NCBI RefSeq assembly: GCF_029784135.1
Contig: NC_073746.1
Location: 296,260,089-296,324,088, forward strand
Length of the DNA stretch: 64,000 nt
Direction: 5' to 3'
From: Toxorhynchites rutilus septentrionalis
Lineage: Eukaryota; Arthropoda; Insecta; Diptera; Culicidae
Shown: positions 1 to 10,150 of the stretch, piece after piece
Layout: every line of letters begins with the position of its first letter
Position numbering within the stretch: position 1 is the stretch's first letter
Notes under the pieces: model-generated
Database searches by the model: none
The model's input: only the letters and a program-made list of their open reading frames with translations
What the model was told of the DNA's origin: nothing
Made by a program: the position numbers and the translations under genes

Positions 1-60
1 TGACCTGGATGAAATTTGAAGCATTTAGATTGATTGTCAAAATAGGTATTCCAGGCCGTA
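1..60 (-). pseudogene. pol: E1 pol, N-terminal fragment at window edge
   Basis: The minus-strand reading resembles the start of E2 Pol, with a GIPIL stretch followed by NLNASNFIQV, which precedes the protease. Only about 20 codons lie inside the window, so nothing can be said about integrity further downstream. Confidence 0.6.
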
Positions 61-97
61 ACAATTGTCCAGTTAGTCGACATCTGTTTTCAATTGT

Positions 98-1602
98 TAC
101 TGGCTGGCTAAAAAATAATTAGGATTCGAGGTTCCTGCTTGTGTTGGTGGATAGGTAGGGTTATTTGTAATATTGTTATTAACTGGTACGGGCTGAGTCT
201 CTGGTACCAGTAATTGATTAATATTGTTCGGTTGGTTTTGCAGGTAATACTGATTGTCAGTTATTGGTCTTTGTAATTGAGGAATGTCTTGCTGATTTAC
301 TAGATACGTTCTCGCTGAGTTGTTGTTTCTATTAAAATTACTATTTGTACTTCTATTGAAATTTTGGTTATAATTTCTATTAGTTGGAAATTGTTGTACC
401 TGTTGGTTAAAATTTCTATTGTCATTATTTGGTTATCTCGGTTGATATCGAGGTTGATAAAATGACCTTTGGTTTATTCTGTCATTTCTTATTGGGTTTC
501 TGTTGGTGAAATTACGATTATCGTATCTGTAATTTATTTGATTGTTGTTGTGCGGTTGACGATTATTTTTGATAGAATGCAGGATGACTGCATTTGTGTC
601 TTTGTTGTTGACTTTCTCATTTTCTACCAAGATATTGATAGCTTCTTGGAGACTGTCGAATTTACCAATTCTTAACATCATTTTAGTCTCTTTGCATGAT
701 GTTTCTTTGATAATGGTTTGAATAGCCACTTTTTGGGACATCTTCTTTGCTACATCATCAGGAATTTTTTCTCTGATATATGTATCCTTTAGTTTGTCTG
801 TCAGAGTATCGAGTTGTTTAGTAAAACTCTCGATCTCGTTCACAGATTTTAATTTTAGATTTGACAGATTAGCTAACGCTAAATCAGAACTTAGTTTTTC
901 TTCACAATTCGACTTAATCCGAGTTGTGATTTCGTCATATTCAGTTGGTGTGACGGAGAATAAATTTCTCGCTTTCCCACTCAATCTTGTCAAAATAATT
1001 TGAATGGCTGCAGCTTTACTTTCATTTGGTACGATCGTTTTTGCCAAATTAACTGCGTCAATAAATGATTTTACTCCGCTAGTATTTCCATCATAAGCGG
1101 GAATTAGAGTTGCTAGTTCAGCAGCTGTTTTAATATTTAGAGCCATTTTGTTTTTATAGTGTGCCCTCAGATACCAAACTACAATTTTTGCTATTACTTT
1201 GAGTTTAAATTTTCTCTTGACCAGATTTATTTCACTTCTGACTCTTAACAATGAGTCTTCAGTGTCTGGTTTCAAATATTGCAGTAAGCCAGGATGTTTT
1301 TCGCTTGTTTCCGGCTCACTGTCGTATTCTCTTTGAATAACCAGAGAATTATCAAGTAATTTTATACACTTTTGGTATATTACCTTCAATGCACCGTAAG
1401 TTTCTACTTCTTCATTCCACTTAGATGCATTGATTCTGAATTCAAATGTTTTTAAAACTATTCTATATTCCTCCAAGTTTTCTTGTATTTGCTGCCTTTT
1501 TGTTTCAATATTTTGTAAAGTCCTAGGTCTAAGTTTATTTTTGTTTAGGTTTTGGAATTCTTTCTTTAAATGGAATTCGATTTCTCTAAGTCGATCCATC
1601 AA
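98..1602 (-). pseudogene. gag: E1 gag, broken by one nonsense codon
   Basis: This is the capsid and nucleocapsid precursor of E1. The reading frame is open from the ATG at 1602 to a TAA at 433-435 (389 codons). The same frame then continues as an Asn/Arg-rich tail to a second stop near 98. At the matching position E2 Gag has a Tyr codon, so the TAA at 433 looks like a point mutation. The capsid region contains ALNIKTAAELATLIP and YDGN, as in E2. I see no CCHC zinc knuckle; the basic NR-rich tail probably binds RNA instead. A run of T on the sense strand at 109-115 keeps the slippery site found in E2. Confidence 0.8.
109..115 (-). promoter_or_regulatory. Probable -1 ribosomal frameshift site, gag to pol (E1)
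   Basis: On the sense strand this reads T TTT TTA in the gag frame, a few codons before the gag stop. It is the canonical retroviral slippery heptamer and is conserved at the same place in E2. Confidence 0.6.
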
Positions 1603-1631
1603 AGCAAATTTGTTGGTTTATTTTGTACAAA

Positions 1632-1843
1632 CTATTTATCAGTTTGTTGATGTAACCTCTTGCCAGTTTCATAGTCTGTCCAAGTAATTGGATCATCTCC
1701 AGGCAATTCGCGAATTTTAGCTAATAATTCTTCCCAAGAGTTGACTTCGCTTGGTTGCAATGGTGCAAATGGTCCCGTACTTTTCCTTTTCCCACTTCAT
1801 CTAAGAATTCTAAGAATTCTTTTAGCTCATCTTCCGACATCAT
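1632..1843 (-). pseudogene. E1 small leader ORF B, frameshifted
   Basis: A small protein encoded between ORF A and gag. It starts MMSEDELKEF. After GKGK near 1775 the frame runs to an early stop. A neighbouring frame carries a segment with EELLAKIRELPGDDPITW, which matches ORF B of E2 (EELLDRIDELPGCDPITW). The E1 copy therefore has a small indel. Function is unknown: it is acidic at the N-terminus, has no membrane segment, and sits in the transcript leader upstream of gag. Confidence 0.6.
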
Positions 1844-1914
1844 CTTGGAAGTTAGTTTAATTATTGAAGTTGAATTATTGAATAAAAAAAATATATATAT
1901 ATGTATAAGTGTTT

Positions 1915-2151
1915 TTATGCTGTCTCCTGTAGACCAGCGATAGTTCGTGCGGCTCTCAAAGCTTCTGTCCGCGTACAATTTTTATACATTTTATAAATTT
2001 TATTAATCGCAAACAATAGTGTAATGATTAAAATCACACACAATACGACTTCGTTAGTTTTGTGAAATTGAGAATGCTGCTCAAGGTAATTTAAAACTGT
2101 GACCTGTGGATCTCCAGTATTCGTTACCTTTTTAGAACTAAATAATCCCAT
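1915..2151 (-). CDS. E1 small leader ORF A: MGLF-type membrane protein (78 aa)
   Basis: The protein starts MGLFSSKK, a plausible N-myristoylation signal (Gly2, Ser6). A polar block with NTGDPQV and LEQH follows, then one strongly hydrophobic segment (about residues 38-55) and a basic tail with YKMYKNC. Homologous ORFs occur at the same place in E2 (9914-10150) and E3 (20721-20957), so the frame is under protein-level constraint. The predicted product is a small acylated single-pass membrane protein of unknown role. These elements show no env. Confidence 0.75.
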   Translation of the reverse strand: MGLFSSKKVTNTGDPQVTVLNYLEQHSQFHKTNEVVLCVILIITLLFAINKIYKMYKNCTRTEALRAARTIAGLQETA

Positions 2152-2706
2152 TTTGGTTCGTATTCAAATTCATATTCAGTTCGTATTCAGTTTCATTAAT
2201 ATTTGTATTCCTTAATTATTTCTGTCATTTAATTGACGAAAATCATTTACTTGCATATAATTTACTTGTATTTAATTCATTAAAGCTTCTCCATATCATT
2301 TTTATGTAATTATAAGAAGTTTTTTTTTTGTTCTTGGGAGCTCTTTGCATTCCCTCGTATATAATCTACAACAAAAAAAAACTAATTAAATAATTTACTT
2401 GCAAACTTTTCTTTGGGCCGCCGTCGCTTAATCCGCTTCTGACGCTACCTGCTGCTCGCGCTGGTTGCTACTCACGCTGCTCGAACCACCTTGATTTTCC
2501 TGGTCGGTGACGGTTGTTTGCATTAATTGCATGCCGGAACTCTGCTTTCACTGCTCACACTAGAATACTGCTTTTGTTTTTTCATAATTTCGTCTTCAGT
2601 TTATTTCAGGAAAGCTTCGTTTTAAACGCACACAATACCCCAGCTCGTATCAGTTTAAATCAGTTCATTTTTAAGCACACACAATATTTCGGTGCAAATT
2701 AGTTCA
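2152..2706 (-). other. E1 untranslated leader, truncated
   Basis: No ORF of note. It is the region between ORF A and the missing PBS and LTR. E2 has a leader of about 1.08 kb at the equivalent place, so roughly half is left here before the R4-like insertion at 2707. Confidence 0.5.
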
Positions 2707-2840
2707 TTTTTTTTTTGGCAGACTTATCTCACTTCTTAACTAGGCGAACCTAGCCAGAATTTTCACCTGCCCCCGGGCTTCTGAATGCCAAAGGGGGACT
2801 AGGCTCTGCGGAATGCACGTATCTGCATGCTCGTGCTGTT

Positions 2841-3317
2841 TCAGTCCTGACCGAGAAATTGTCGGACAATCGCGCAGGTGCTAAGGATGACCGACTTTTG
2901 GATGCCGGCCAATTCCTTCTCCATGTTCAACACCTTTAGCGCTTCCAGAAGTGTCTTCGGGACAATTCCAGTTCCAGAGAGAACGACTGGAACAATTCTT
3001 GGGACCTCCCTTAGCCCCCACAGTTCCTTGAGCTCCACGGCCAATGGTCGGTACTTGCAGATTTTGCGACCGTGGGTCTCCTCCAGATTCTGGTTCAGTG
3101 GAATAGCGACATCGATGATGGTGACTTTGCGGTCGCTCTTGTCGTAAACCATTATATCTGGACGGTTGTGGTGGATCGAGAGGTCGGTCAGAACAGTGCG
3201 ATCCCAGTACAGCTTGAAACGGTCATTTTCCAGGACAGGTGCAGGCAGGTACCGGTAGTTTGGTACGTTGTCTTCCAGTAGAGCACATTAGAGCGCCAGT
3301 TGTCGATGAACAATACG
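2841..3317 (-). pseudogene. R4-like ORF, C-terminal restriction-like endonuclease domain
   Basis: This segment encodes the nicking endonuclease of R2/R4-type elements. RPDIMVYD followed by VTIIDVAIP matches the catalytic PD...D pattern of the restriction-like endonuclease that cuts the target for target-primed reverse transcription. The frame has a nonsense codon near 3290, where the copy at 47.9-48.6 kb has a Gln codon. Together with the breaks right of E2 this shows a dead element. Confidence 0.8.
3314..3317. repeat. Target-site duplication TACG of E2 (left copy)
   Basis: TACG borders the left LTR here and the right LTR at 11849-11852. The uninterrupted R4 copy at about 48.3 kb has a single TACG at the matching position, confirming a 4-bp duplication. 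Confidence 0.95.
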
Positions 3318-3939
3318 TGTCTTATATTTGCTTTATACTTTTATTCAAAAAAGGTTTTATTCATTTCTCGTCACTCCACGCGTGCATCCGCGTCGAGTGT
3401 CATACAAGAACTGTCTTAATGCTAGTTACATGTGTCTTAAGCTAACTTAGCCAACAGTTTGTGGAGAGTTTCATTGGGAGGAGCCAAGTCGATTTCAAAG
3501 GGGAATAGCCAATCAATCGAATGCAGTGTTCGATGTGAATGGTGTCAAGAAATAAAATTGCTTACTGCGCTCATAAGCGCGCATATCGATTTCATGGGAA
3601 ATCGTAAAGTGTCACGACGACTTTGTGTACGGTCGCGTATTTAATCAGAATAGAACTGGGTTTGTTTTGGTTTCTGGTTTATTGCCTTTAGCTGCGCGCG
3701 ACATGATGTAAGGGTGCATTCATATCGCCCGCGCATGTTGGCATGGACGAATGTGGGAGAAAAACAATTAACGAAATAATGCAGTTGCGCTTGAGGAATG
3801 TTTCGTGGGAATCGTAAATTGAAGTGACCACGCATGAGTCATTTATTTTGAAACAATCAACTGCTTATGAGGAGAAGGATAATTTGTATATTGGGAGTTT
3901 TAAGATGGACTTTGGAACGGGGTTTGAAATCATACTACA
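3318..3939 (-). repeat. E2 3' LTR (622 bp)
   Basis: Plus-strand ends are TGTCTTATAT and CATACTACA. It is the same length and, by eye, the same sequence as 11227-11848. Short ORFs of 61 and 64 codons inside it are repeated in both LTRs and are not taken as genes. Confidence 0.95.
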
Positions 3940-3960
3940 CCATCCCTCTTTAAGAGAATG
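3940..3960 (-). promoter_or_regulatory. E2 polypurine tract
   Basis: The sense strand reads AAAGAGGGATGG immediately upstream of the 3' LTR. This is the plus-strand DNA primer site. Confidence 0.6.
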
Positions 3961-4224
3961 ATGTAATGCAATGGAATCATTCTTAGTATTCAGATTATGG
4001 ATTAATTATTCCTTGGCTTCTCTCAATGTTACAAATATTTTATAGACTTTTTATAGGTTTCTAAACTTTTATTTTCCAAAGCTGTTGGTATATTGTAAAC
4101 AATGGTATGTGGTTTTGTATAATATTGGTAATTTGATATATTTCTAAAGATTTCTATAAATAATTGTAATATAATTGGTTTTTGCGAATGAAGTAACTTC
4201 TCTAAAAATGAATGTTGTTTGATT

Positions 4225-7200
4225 TTATATTTTTATCAATCTGTTTTTGTGTACTGTCTGTGTATGTTCTGTTTTGGGGTTCTGAATCCTGCAGTTTGTA
4301 TCTAGTATTTCTTGAACTATATATGGTCCGTCATAGAATGGATCAAGTTTTCTTCTGTTTTCTATTTTTAGATAAACTTTGTCGTTTACTGTTAAATGAA
4401 TTGGATTAATGACATTTTCTGAGTTTTTTGCTCTTTGAATTTTCTGCTCAATTAATTTGGTTCTTGCTATTTCATTAGATCGTTGTAATTTAAATTTTAG
4501 TTCTTTACTATATTGTTCAAAATTATATATTGGTTCAGTTCCTTTTTCAAATAATTCTTGTGGTAATTTAGCTTTAGTTCCAAAAATTAATTCGTGTGGG
4601 GTAAATCCATGGTCTGTATGTGGGGTTGTGTTGTAATTGAAAGTATAGTATTTTAACCACTCATCCCAATCCGTTTGATGTTCGTTAACGAAAGATCTCA
4701 GATATTCATTTAAACATCTATGATTTCTCTCTAACGATCCAATCGTCTGGGGGTGATAGGCTGTACTAAATTTTTGTTCAACTTTAAGCGTTTTACAGAT
4801 CTGTTCAAAGACTTCGTTATTATACTCAGTTCCTTGATCAGAACGTAAGGTTAAAAATGTTCCGTAAGTTAAAATAAAATTGTCTACTAATGCTTTAGCA
4901 ATTACGTTTGCTTCTTTAGTAGGTACTGGAATTAATACGACATATTTCGTTAAATCGCATTGAATACTAACTGCATATCTATTGTTGTTGTTACTTTTTG
5001 GTAATGGTCCAACTGTATCTATTGAAATACTTTCGAATGGGTGATTTGGTGTTGTAGTAACTACTTGTTTTTCTTTTGTATGCTTTATGACTTTGTTTCG
5101 TTTGCATAATTCACAGGCCTTGATGAATTCTGCAATCGATCTTTTCATATTGCTCCAATTATACACTTCTCTAATTTGAAGGTACAACTTATGTTGACCA
5201 ATGTGACCTCCTGTAGGGGTGTTATGGTAATCATTCAATACTTTTTGGATGTCTTTTATTTTTGTTAAAAACATTGGTGGATTGTAAATAATAATTTCTA
5301 TTGAATACACTTGAGTATTCGCTAATATTTTAAAGTTTTCAATTGATATCATTTTAAATATTTCGTCTTTTGTCGACAGCGCTAATTTCTTTTGGTTCAT
5401 TTTAATCATTGTTCCTTCTATTTTCAGAAGTGCAGATTCTAATGTCTGACTTCCATGTAAAATTTGTTGATGCACTTGGGCAATAATTTTATTGTTTTTC
5501 TTTAAATAAAATATCATTCCATATTTGTCGACGCGTGTTTCGAGTTTAATTAATTTCTTCGTTTCTGATGGATTATTTGTCATGTACGTAGAGAAGTGAT
5601 CAGTTTCTCGTGGTACAGAAATTTGATTATCAGATGTTTTCATATTTGAATTATTTTTCGAATTACGAGTCATCGCTCTTGTGCTTACTCCTAATATATT
5701 TAAATTTTTTAATTCATCAGAGGAGGTTACTATTCTTGATAAAGCATCTGCTCCTACATTTGATTTTCCTGCTATGTATTCAATTGTAAAGTCATATTCT
5801 TCTAAATCAAGACGCATTCTAGTTAATTTTGAAGTTGGATTTTTCATACCGAATAAGAAAACTAACGGTCTATGATCCGTTTGTACTAAAAATTTTCTAC
5901 CGTACAGGTAAGGTTTGAAGTAATTAATAGCCCAATGTATGGCTGTTAATTCTTTTAGAATCACTGGTTTATTCTTTTCACCAGGTGTAAAAGTTTTGCT
6001 TGCAAAAGCTATTGGTAAATTTCCATGTTGTGTTTGTTGAGACAATACAGCTCCACAACCTATATCTGAAGCATCTGTTGTTAATATAAATTGCTTCGTA
6101 AAATCTGGATATTGTAATAATCTTGGTGACATTAATGAATTTCTTAGGGTGTTGAATGCATTTTGACAACTATTGGTCCATATAAATTGTGAATTTTTCT
6201 TCAATAGTTGATTAAGGGGATTTGCTATTAATGCAAAATTTGGTACGAATTTACGATAATAATTACAAAATGCAACGAATCTTCTAACTTCGTCTGCATT
6301 TTTAGGAACTGGATAATTTTGAATAGTTGAAAATTTGGAATCATCTGGTAACATGCCATATTCTGTTATTTTATGACCTAGAAAGGTAACTTCAGTGCTA
6401 AAAAATTTGCATTTCTGCGCATTTAGCTTCAAATTGTAATATCTTAATCTTTCAAAAACTTGATTTAGATTTGAAATATGATGGTTTACAGAACATCCTA
6501 CGACTATAATATCGTCGATGTAAATGAAAGCTAATTCTGGGGTTAAACCAGCCATTGCAATTGTCATCATACGTTGAAAACTGTTTGGACTTATATTCAA
6601 TCCAAACGGTAATCTTGTATATTGATAATGTCCGTTTTGTGTTGAAAATGCCGTAAATTTTCTAGACTCATTGTCCAAAGGTATTTGATGAAAACCTGAC
6701 ATGAGATCTAATGTTGAAAAATATTTTGCTCTGCCAAGTTGATCTAAAATATCGTCAATTCTTGGTAGAGGAAATTTGTCTGCTAAAATTTTTTTATTTA
6801 GTTGTCTAAAATCAACGACTAAACGCCATTTTTTGTCATTATTTTGGGATTTTTTCGGTACTAGAAGTATAGGAGAGTTGTATGGTGAAACTGAAGGTTC
6901 CACTATATTACTCTCTAACATTTTGTTTACCTGTTGATTAATTTCGGTTTGTTGCGCATGAATCGTCTTGTAATTAGGAATATATACAGGAACTTTATCA
7001 CTTAGAACAATGTTCTGTGAATAGAAATTGTTTTGAGTAACATCCTCCTCTGGAAGACAAAATATGTCTTGATAATCATTAATTAATTTTTTAAATTTAT
7101 CTTTAGCATATGGAGGAATTTTGTCCGTGTTTATGCTTTTAAAAATCTCTTCGGATCTCTTATTATTAATATTTTTGGTATTTACATTAAGAATAGAATA

Positions 7201-7860
7201 ATCGTTTAAAATACTTAATGTAGGCTTAAATTTAGAATAATGTATGTACAAAGGTTTATTCGTAGTATTTACAAATTTTACATAAGGCTTTAAAGGTGAA
7301 ATTATAGTGTTACCACAGAAAACTCCTGGGTAAATTTCTTCTGAATGGACTACCATATCCTCTCTAATGTTTAAATATGGTATCCTTCTGATAACTTCAC
7401 TACGACTTGGTAGCATGAAGCCTTCATTTAAGTTGTCTTCTATTGGTACTGAAATTTGTATATTGGCTATATTAAATGTAAGTAGCCAATGTTCATAATC
7501 TATTAAACATTTATAATTTATTAAAAAATCTCGACCTAGAATACCATCAGCCGTAATTGGTAAGTCTGCGGTAACTAGGTGAAAATCGTGATTTAAAGTT
7601 AATGTATTATTAAAGCATAAAGATGTATTTGTTAAACCTAATGTTTCTACACTATTTTCCGTAATGCCGGTTAATTTAATCTTATTGTTAGTATTTACAT
7701 GTTGATTTGGGAGAATATTTCGTGCTTTGAACAACGAAATATCTGCACCGGTGTCAATGATCAAGTTGCATATTTTATTTCCAGTCATGTGCACTTTGAC
7801 TTGGATAAAATTTGATGCATTTAAATTTAATGTCAAAATCGGTATGCCTGTCCGTAACAA
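4225..7860 (-). CDS. pol: E2 Pol polyprotein: protease, RT, RNase H, integrase (about 1211 aa)
   Basis: Intact. Domains in order: aspartic protease with DTGAD (about residue 36), reverse transcriptase with YIDDIIVVG (about 447), RNase H with TTDAS (about 592) and TDHRPL (about 660), integrase zinc finger GGHIG to CELC (about 882-915), and the DDE core (SIDT about 945, SDQG about 1007, Glu in GSLERNH about 1042). There is no convincing ATG; the N-terminus is in the -1 frame relative to gag and stays open across the slippery site at 7905-7911. Pol is therefore probably made as a Gag-Pol frameshift product. Confidence 0.95.
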   Translation of the reverse strand: MLRTGIPILTLNLNASNFIQVKVHMTGNKICNLIIDTGADISLFKARNILPNQHVNTNNKIKLTGITENSVETLGLTNTSLCFNNTLTLNHDFHLVTADLPITADGILGRDFLINYKCLIDYEHWLLTFNIANIQISVPIEDNLNEGFMLPSRSEVIRRIPYLNIREDMVVHSEEIYPGVFCGNTIISPLKPYVKFVNTTNKPLYIHYSKFKPTLSILNDYSILNVNTKNINNKRSEEIFKSINTDKIPPYAKDKFKKLINDYQDIFCLPEEDVTQNNFYSQNIVLSDKVPVYIPNYKTIHAQQTEINQQVNKMLESNIVEPSVSPYNSPILLVPKKSQNNDKKWRLVVDFRQLNKKILADKFPLPRIDDILDQLGRAKYFSTLDLMSGFHQIPLDNESRKFTAFSTQNGHYQYTRLPFGLNISPNSFQRMMTIAMAGLTPELAFIYIDDIIVVGCSVNHHISNLNQVFERLRYYNLKLNAQKCKFFSTEVTFLGHKITEYGMLPDDSKFSTIQNYPVPKNADEVRRFVAFCNYYRKFVPNFALIANPLNQLLKKNSQFIWTNSCQNAFNTLRNSLMSPRLLQYPDFTKQFILTTDASDIGCGAVLSQQTQHGNLPIAFASKTFTPGEKNKPVILKELTAIHWAINYFKPYLYGRKFLVQTDHRPLVFLFGMKNPTSKLTRMRLDLEEYDFTIEYIAGKSNVGADALSRIVTSSDELKNLNILGVSTRAMTRNSKNNSNMKTSDNQISVPRETDHFSTYMTNNPSETKKLIKLETRVDKYGMIFYLKKNNKIIAQVHQQILHGSQTLESALLKIEGTMIKMNQKKLALSTKDEIFKMISIENFKILANTQVYSIEIIIYNPPMFLTKIKDIQKVLNDYHNTPTGGHIGQHKLYLQIREVYNWSNMKRSIAEFIKACELCKRNKVIKHTKEKQVVTTTPNHPFESISIDTVGPLPKSNNNNRYAVSIQCDLTKYVVLIPVPTKEANVIAKALVDNFILTYGTFLTLRSDQGTEYNNEVFEQICKTLKVEQKFSTAYHPQTIGSLERNHRCLNEYLRSFVNEHQTDWDEWLKYYTFNYNTTPHTDHGFTPHELIFGTKAKLPQELFEKGTEPIYNFEQYSKELKFKLQRSNEIARTKLIEQKIQRAKNSENVINPIHLTVNDKVYLKIENRRKLDPFYDGPYIVQEILDTNCRIQNPKTEHTQTVHKNRLIKI

Positions 7861-7892
7861 TTGTTCAGTTAGTCGACATCTGTTAGCAATTG

Positions 7893-9413
7893 TTACTGGT
7901 TGGCTAAAAAATAATCGGTATTTGCTTGATTGTTCCCATTATTTGCAATATTGTTGTTGAACGGTACCATAGCTTGGCAAGTATTATCTGATTCGTTTTG
8001 TGGGTGAAATCCATTATTGTTTGCATGATTATTCAGTCGAGGAATGTCTTGCTGATTTACTACGTACATTCTCGCTGGTACATTATTTCTATTGAAATTT
8101 CTGTTAACGTTTCTGTTTTGATTTTGATTGAAATTTCGTTGAAAAGGGTATTGTTGTAAATTTTGATTGAAATTTGGTTGTTGTCGGGAATTTTGGATTG
8201 AATTTCTATTAGTAGGATACTGATGGTTAATGGGATATTGTCGGTTGAGGTTTCTATTGAGGTTATTTGGATATCTTGCTTGATATCTTCCATGGAAATA
8301 ATTTCTTTGATTATTTCTTTCATAAACCATAGGGTTTCTGTAATTGAAATTTCGGTTTGTGTTATAATGATTTGGTTGTCTAGCCTTAATCGACTGCAGT
8401 ACGACTGCGTTTGAATCAGTATTGTCCTTTTCATTTTCTACCATTACGTTGATGGCCTCTTGTAAATTGTCGAATTTGCCAATTTTCAGCATCATTTTGG
8501 TCTCTCTGTTGGGTGTTTCTTTGATAAGTGTTTTGATCGCTACCTTTTGAGACATTTTCCTTGCGACTGTGTCGGGAATTTGTTCTCTTATATAGGTATC
8601 TTTGAGCTTATCTGTCAATTCATCGAGTTGTTTAGTGAATTTCTCGATTTCATTTGTCGATTTGAGTCTCAAATTCATCAGATTAGCTAAGGCTATGTCT
8701 GAATTTGATTTCTCTTCGCAATTTGTTTGGATTTTTGCGACTATTTCGTCATAATCCGTTGGAGATATTGAGAATAAATTTCTCGCTTTTCCAGTTAATT
8801 TTGTCAGTATAATTTGAATTGCGGCTGCTTTGCTTTCGATTGGAACTATGGTCTTTGCCAAGTTCACCGCGTCTATAAATGATTTAACACCACTTGCGTT
8901 TCCGTCATAAGTGGGTATCAGCGTTGCTAATTCAGCGGCTGTTTTAATATTAAGAGCCATGTTGGATACTTTGTGTATTTTAATATACCAAATTAAAATT
9001 TTTGTCAATATTTTAAATTTAATTTTTCTTTGTTTTAAATTAATTTCACTTTTCACTCTCAATAGTGAATCGTCAGTGCTTAATTTATAGGGTTTTAGTA
9101 AACCACTTGATTTACCAAGTGTCTCTGGTTCACTATCGTATTCCCTTTGTATTACTTCTGATTCATCTAAAATTTTGATGGCCTTCTGATATATTTGTTT
9201 CAGTGCACCATAAGTTTCAACTTCGTCATTCCAGACTGAAGCTCCAAGTCTATACTCGAAAGATTTTAGTATTGTTTGATATTTGGCTAAGTTTTCTTGT
9301 AACTGTTGCCTTTTGACTTCAATATTATGTAAAGTTCTTGGTCTGTTTTTATTTTTGTTCAAATTCTGATATCCCTTTTTCAGATATGATTCAATTTCTT
9401 TGAGTTGTTCCAT
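7893..9413 (-). CDS. gag: E2 Gag (506 aa)
   Basis: Structural capsid protein of E2, fully open. The N-terminal third is predicted helical and charged. A capsid-like region starts near ALNIKTAAELATLIP (about residue 153). The C-terminus (about 350-480) is dominated by Asn, Arg and Gln, with many NRN repeats and no CCHC knuckle. It is homologous to the broken E1 gag. The stop lies 33 nt upstream of the annotated pol start, with the heptamer T TTT TTA just before it. Confidence 0.93.
   Translation of the reverse strand: MEQLKEIESYLKKGYQNLNKNKNRPRTLHNIEVKRQQLQENLAKYQTILKSFEYRLGASVWNDEVETYGALKQIYQKAIKILDESEVIQREYDSEPETLGKSSGLLKPYKLSTDDSLLRVKSEINLKQRKIKFKILTKILIWYIKIHKVSNMALNIKTAAELATLIPTYDGNASGVKSFIDAVNLAKTIVPIESKAAAIQIILTKLTGKARNLFSISPTDYDEIVAKIQTNCEEKSNSDIALANLMNLRLKSTNEIEKFTKQLDELTDKLKDTYIREQIPDTVARKMSQKVAIKTLIKETPNRETKMMLKIGKFDNLQEAINVMVENEKDNTDSNAVVLQSIKARQPNHYNTNRNFNYRNPMVYERNNQRNYFHGRYQARYPNNLNRNLNRQYPINHQYPTNRNSIQNSRQQPNFNQNLQQYPFQRNFNQNQNRNVNRNFNRNNVPARMYVVNQQDIPRLNNHANNNGFHPQNESDNTCQAMVPFNNNIANNGNNQANTDYFLANQ
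7905..7911 (-). promoter_or_regulatory. Probable -1 frameshift site at end of E2 gag
   Basis: The gag frame reads TAT TTT TTA GCC shortly before the stop. T TTT TTA is the classic -1 slippery heptamer, and the -1 frame downstream is continuously open into pol. E1 has the same heptamer at 109-115. Confidence 0.75.
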
Positions 9414-9506
9414 TTAGGAAGACTCATTTTTATTCATAAATTCTCAGAATTTTATCTTTTCGGACTAATGATAAGAACAAATTTGCGAAAAAATATATAT
9501 ATTATT

Positions 9507-9770
9507 TTATTGATTATTTTTCATTTGCCTTCTATTCCTTTTTGCTTCGGCCAATCTTTGTCGTCTTCTCTCTTTCTGGCCGGGAAGTTTTAGCCACGTA
9601 ATCGGATCACATCCGGGTAATTCATCTATTCTGTCTAGTAATTCTTCATACGATTCGAGTTTAGTATTTTCTCCAAATACTACTATATCAGGTGCGAAAG
9701 CTCCTTCGCCCTTTCCTTTGCTTACATCGGCTAATAATTTCAGAAAATCTTCAAAATCGTCTTTAATCAT
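9507..9770 (-). CDS. E2 small leader ORF B (87 aa)
   Basis: Unknown function. The acidic N-terminal half (MIKDDFEDFLKLL) is followed by EELLDRIDELPGCDPITW and a very basic C-terminus rich in Arg, Lys and Gln. The middle block is shared with the frameshifted E1 copy. No membrane segment is seen. It lies between ORF A and gag, in the 5' leader of the transcript, and is absent from E3. Confidence 0.65.
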   Translation of the reverse strand: MIKDDFEDFLKLLADVSKGKGEGAFAPDIVVFGENTKLESYEELLDRIDELPGCDPITWLKLPGQKERRRQRLAEAKRNRRQMKNNQ

Positions 9771-9913
9771 TTTTATAAGATTTTTGAAGTAGAGGTAAAA
9801 AAAAAATAATATATAATTTTCGTTATATTATTTTCTTATGATATTATTTCTTTGCTGTAATTTTTGTATATTAAGTTATTCTATTAGCGGCCATTCATAT
9901 ATAGTCTAAAGCT

Positions 9914-10150
9914 TTAGGCAATTGATGCCATAGTTTGTGCCGACTGTGCAGCTTTCAGTGCTTCTTTACGTACACACTGCTTATAATTCTTGTATAGTTT
10001 AATGAAAGCAAATATTAATAAAATCGCAAGTATAATCCATAATAATAACTCTTGCGTTTCGTGGAATAAAGTGTGTTGTTCCACGTGGTTTAGGATATTT
10101 ACTTGTGGGTCTCCTGTATTTTGAATAGTTTTCTTGTCAAACAGGCCCAT
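9914..10150 (-). CDS. E2 small leader ORF A: MGLF-type membrane protein (78 aa)
   Basis: It starts MGLFDKK and contains NTGDPQVNILN and one hydrophobic segment (LLLWIILAILLIFAFI, about residues 36-51) before a basic LYKNYKQC tail. Gly2 fits N-myristoylation, although residue 6 is Lys rather than Ser/Thr in this copy. It is the first ORF of the transcript and is conserved with E1 and E3. Confidence 0.75.
   Translation of the reverse strand: MGLFDKKTIQNTGDPQVNILNHVEQHTLFHETQELLLWIILAILLIFAFIKLYKNYKQCVRKEALKAAQSAQTMASIA

Larger units (their letters stand above)
1..2706 (-). mobile_element. E1: 5' part of an mdg1/412-like Ty3/gypsy LTR retrotransposon, cut by the window edge
   Basis: Reading leftward, the element has a leader, small ORF A, small ORF B, gag and the first codons of pol. 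The order matches the intact element E2 at 3318-11848, and the proteins are clearly homologous to it, including the Gag stretch EVETYGALK. Its 5' LTR is missing: the leader runs into the poly(T) end of an R4-like element at 2707. The rest of pol lies outside the window. Assignment to the mdg1/412 lineage is inference, from tRNA-Arg priming in relatives here and from small leader ORFs that I recall being reported for mdg1 and 412. Confidence 0.8.
2707..3317 (-). mobile_element. R4/Dong-like non-LTR retrotransposon, 3' part (left of E2)
   Basis: Sense is minus, so the 3' end is the T-run at 2707-2716. The sequence is nearly identical to the left end of the second copy at 47732. It stops at 3317, where E2 begins; the element resumes at 11849, and the four bases TACG (3314-3317) are repeated at 11849-11852. 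It was therefore one element before E2 inserted. Confidence 0.85.

Noticed and set aside
3459..3835. Two 61- and 64-codon ORFs, repeated at 11368-11744
   Set aside because: They lie inside the E2 LTRs and are duplicated only because the LTRs are; no coding sign in the diverged solo LTR.
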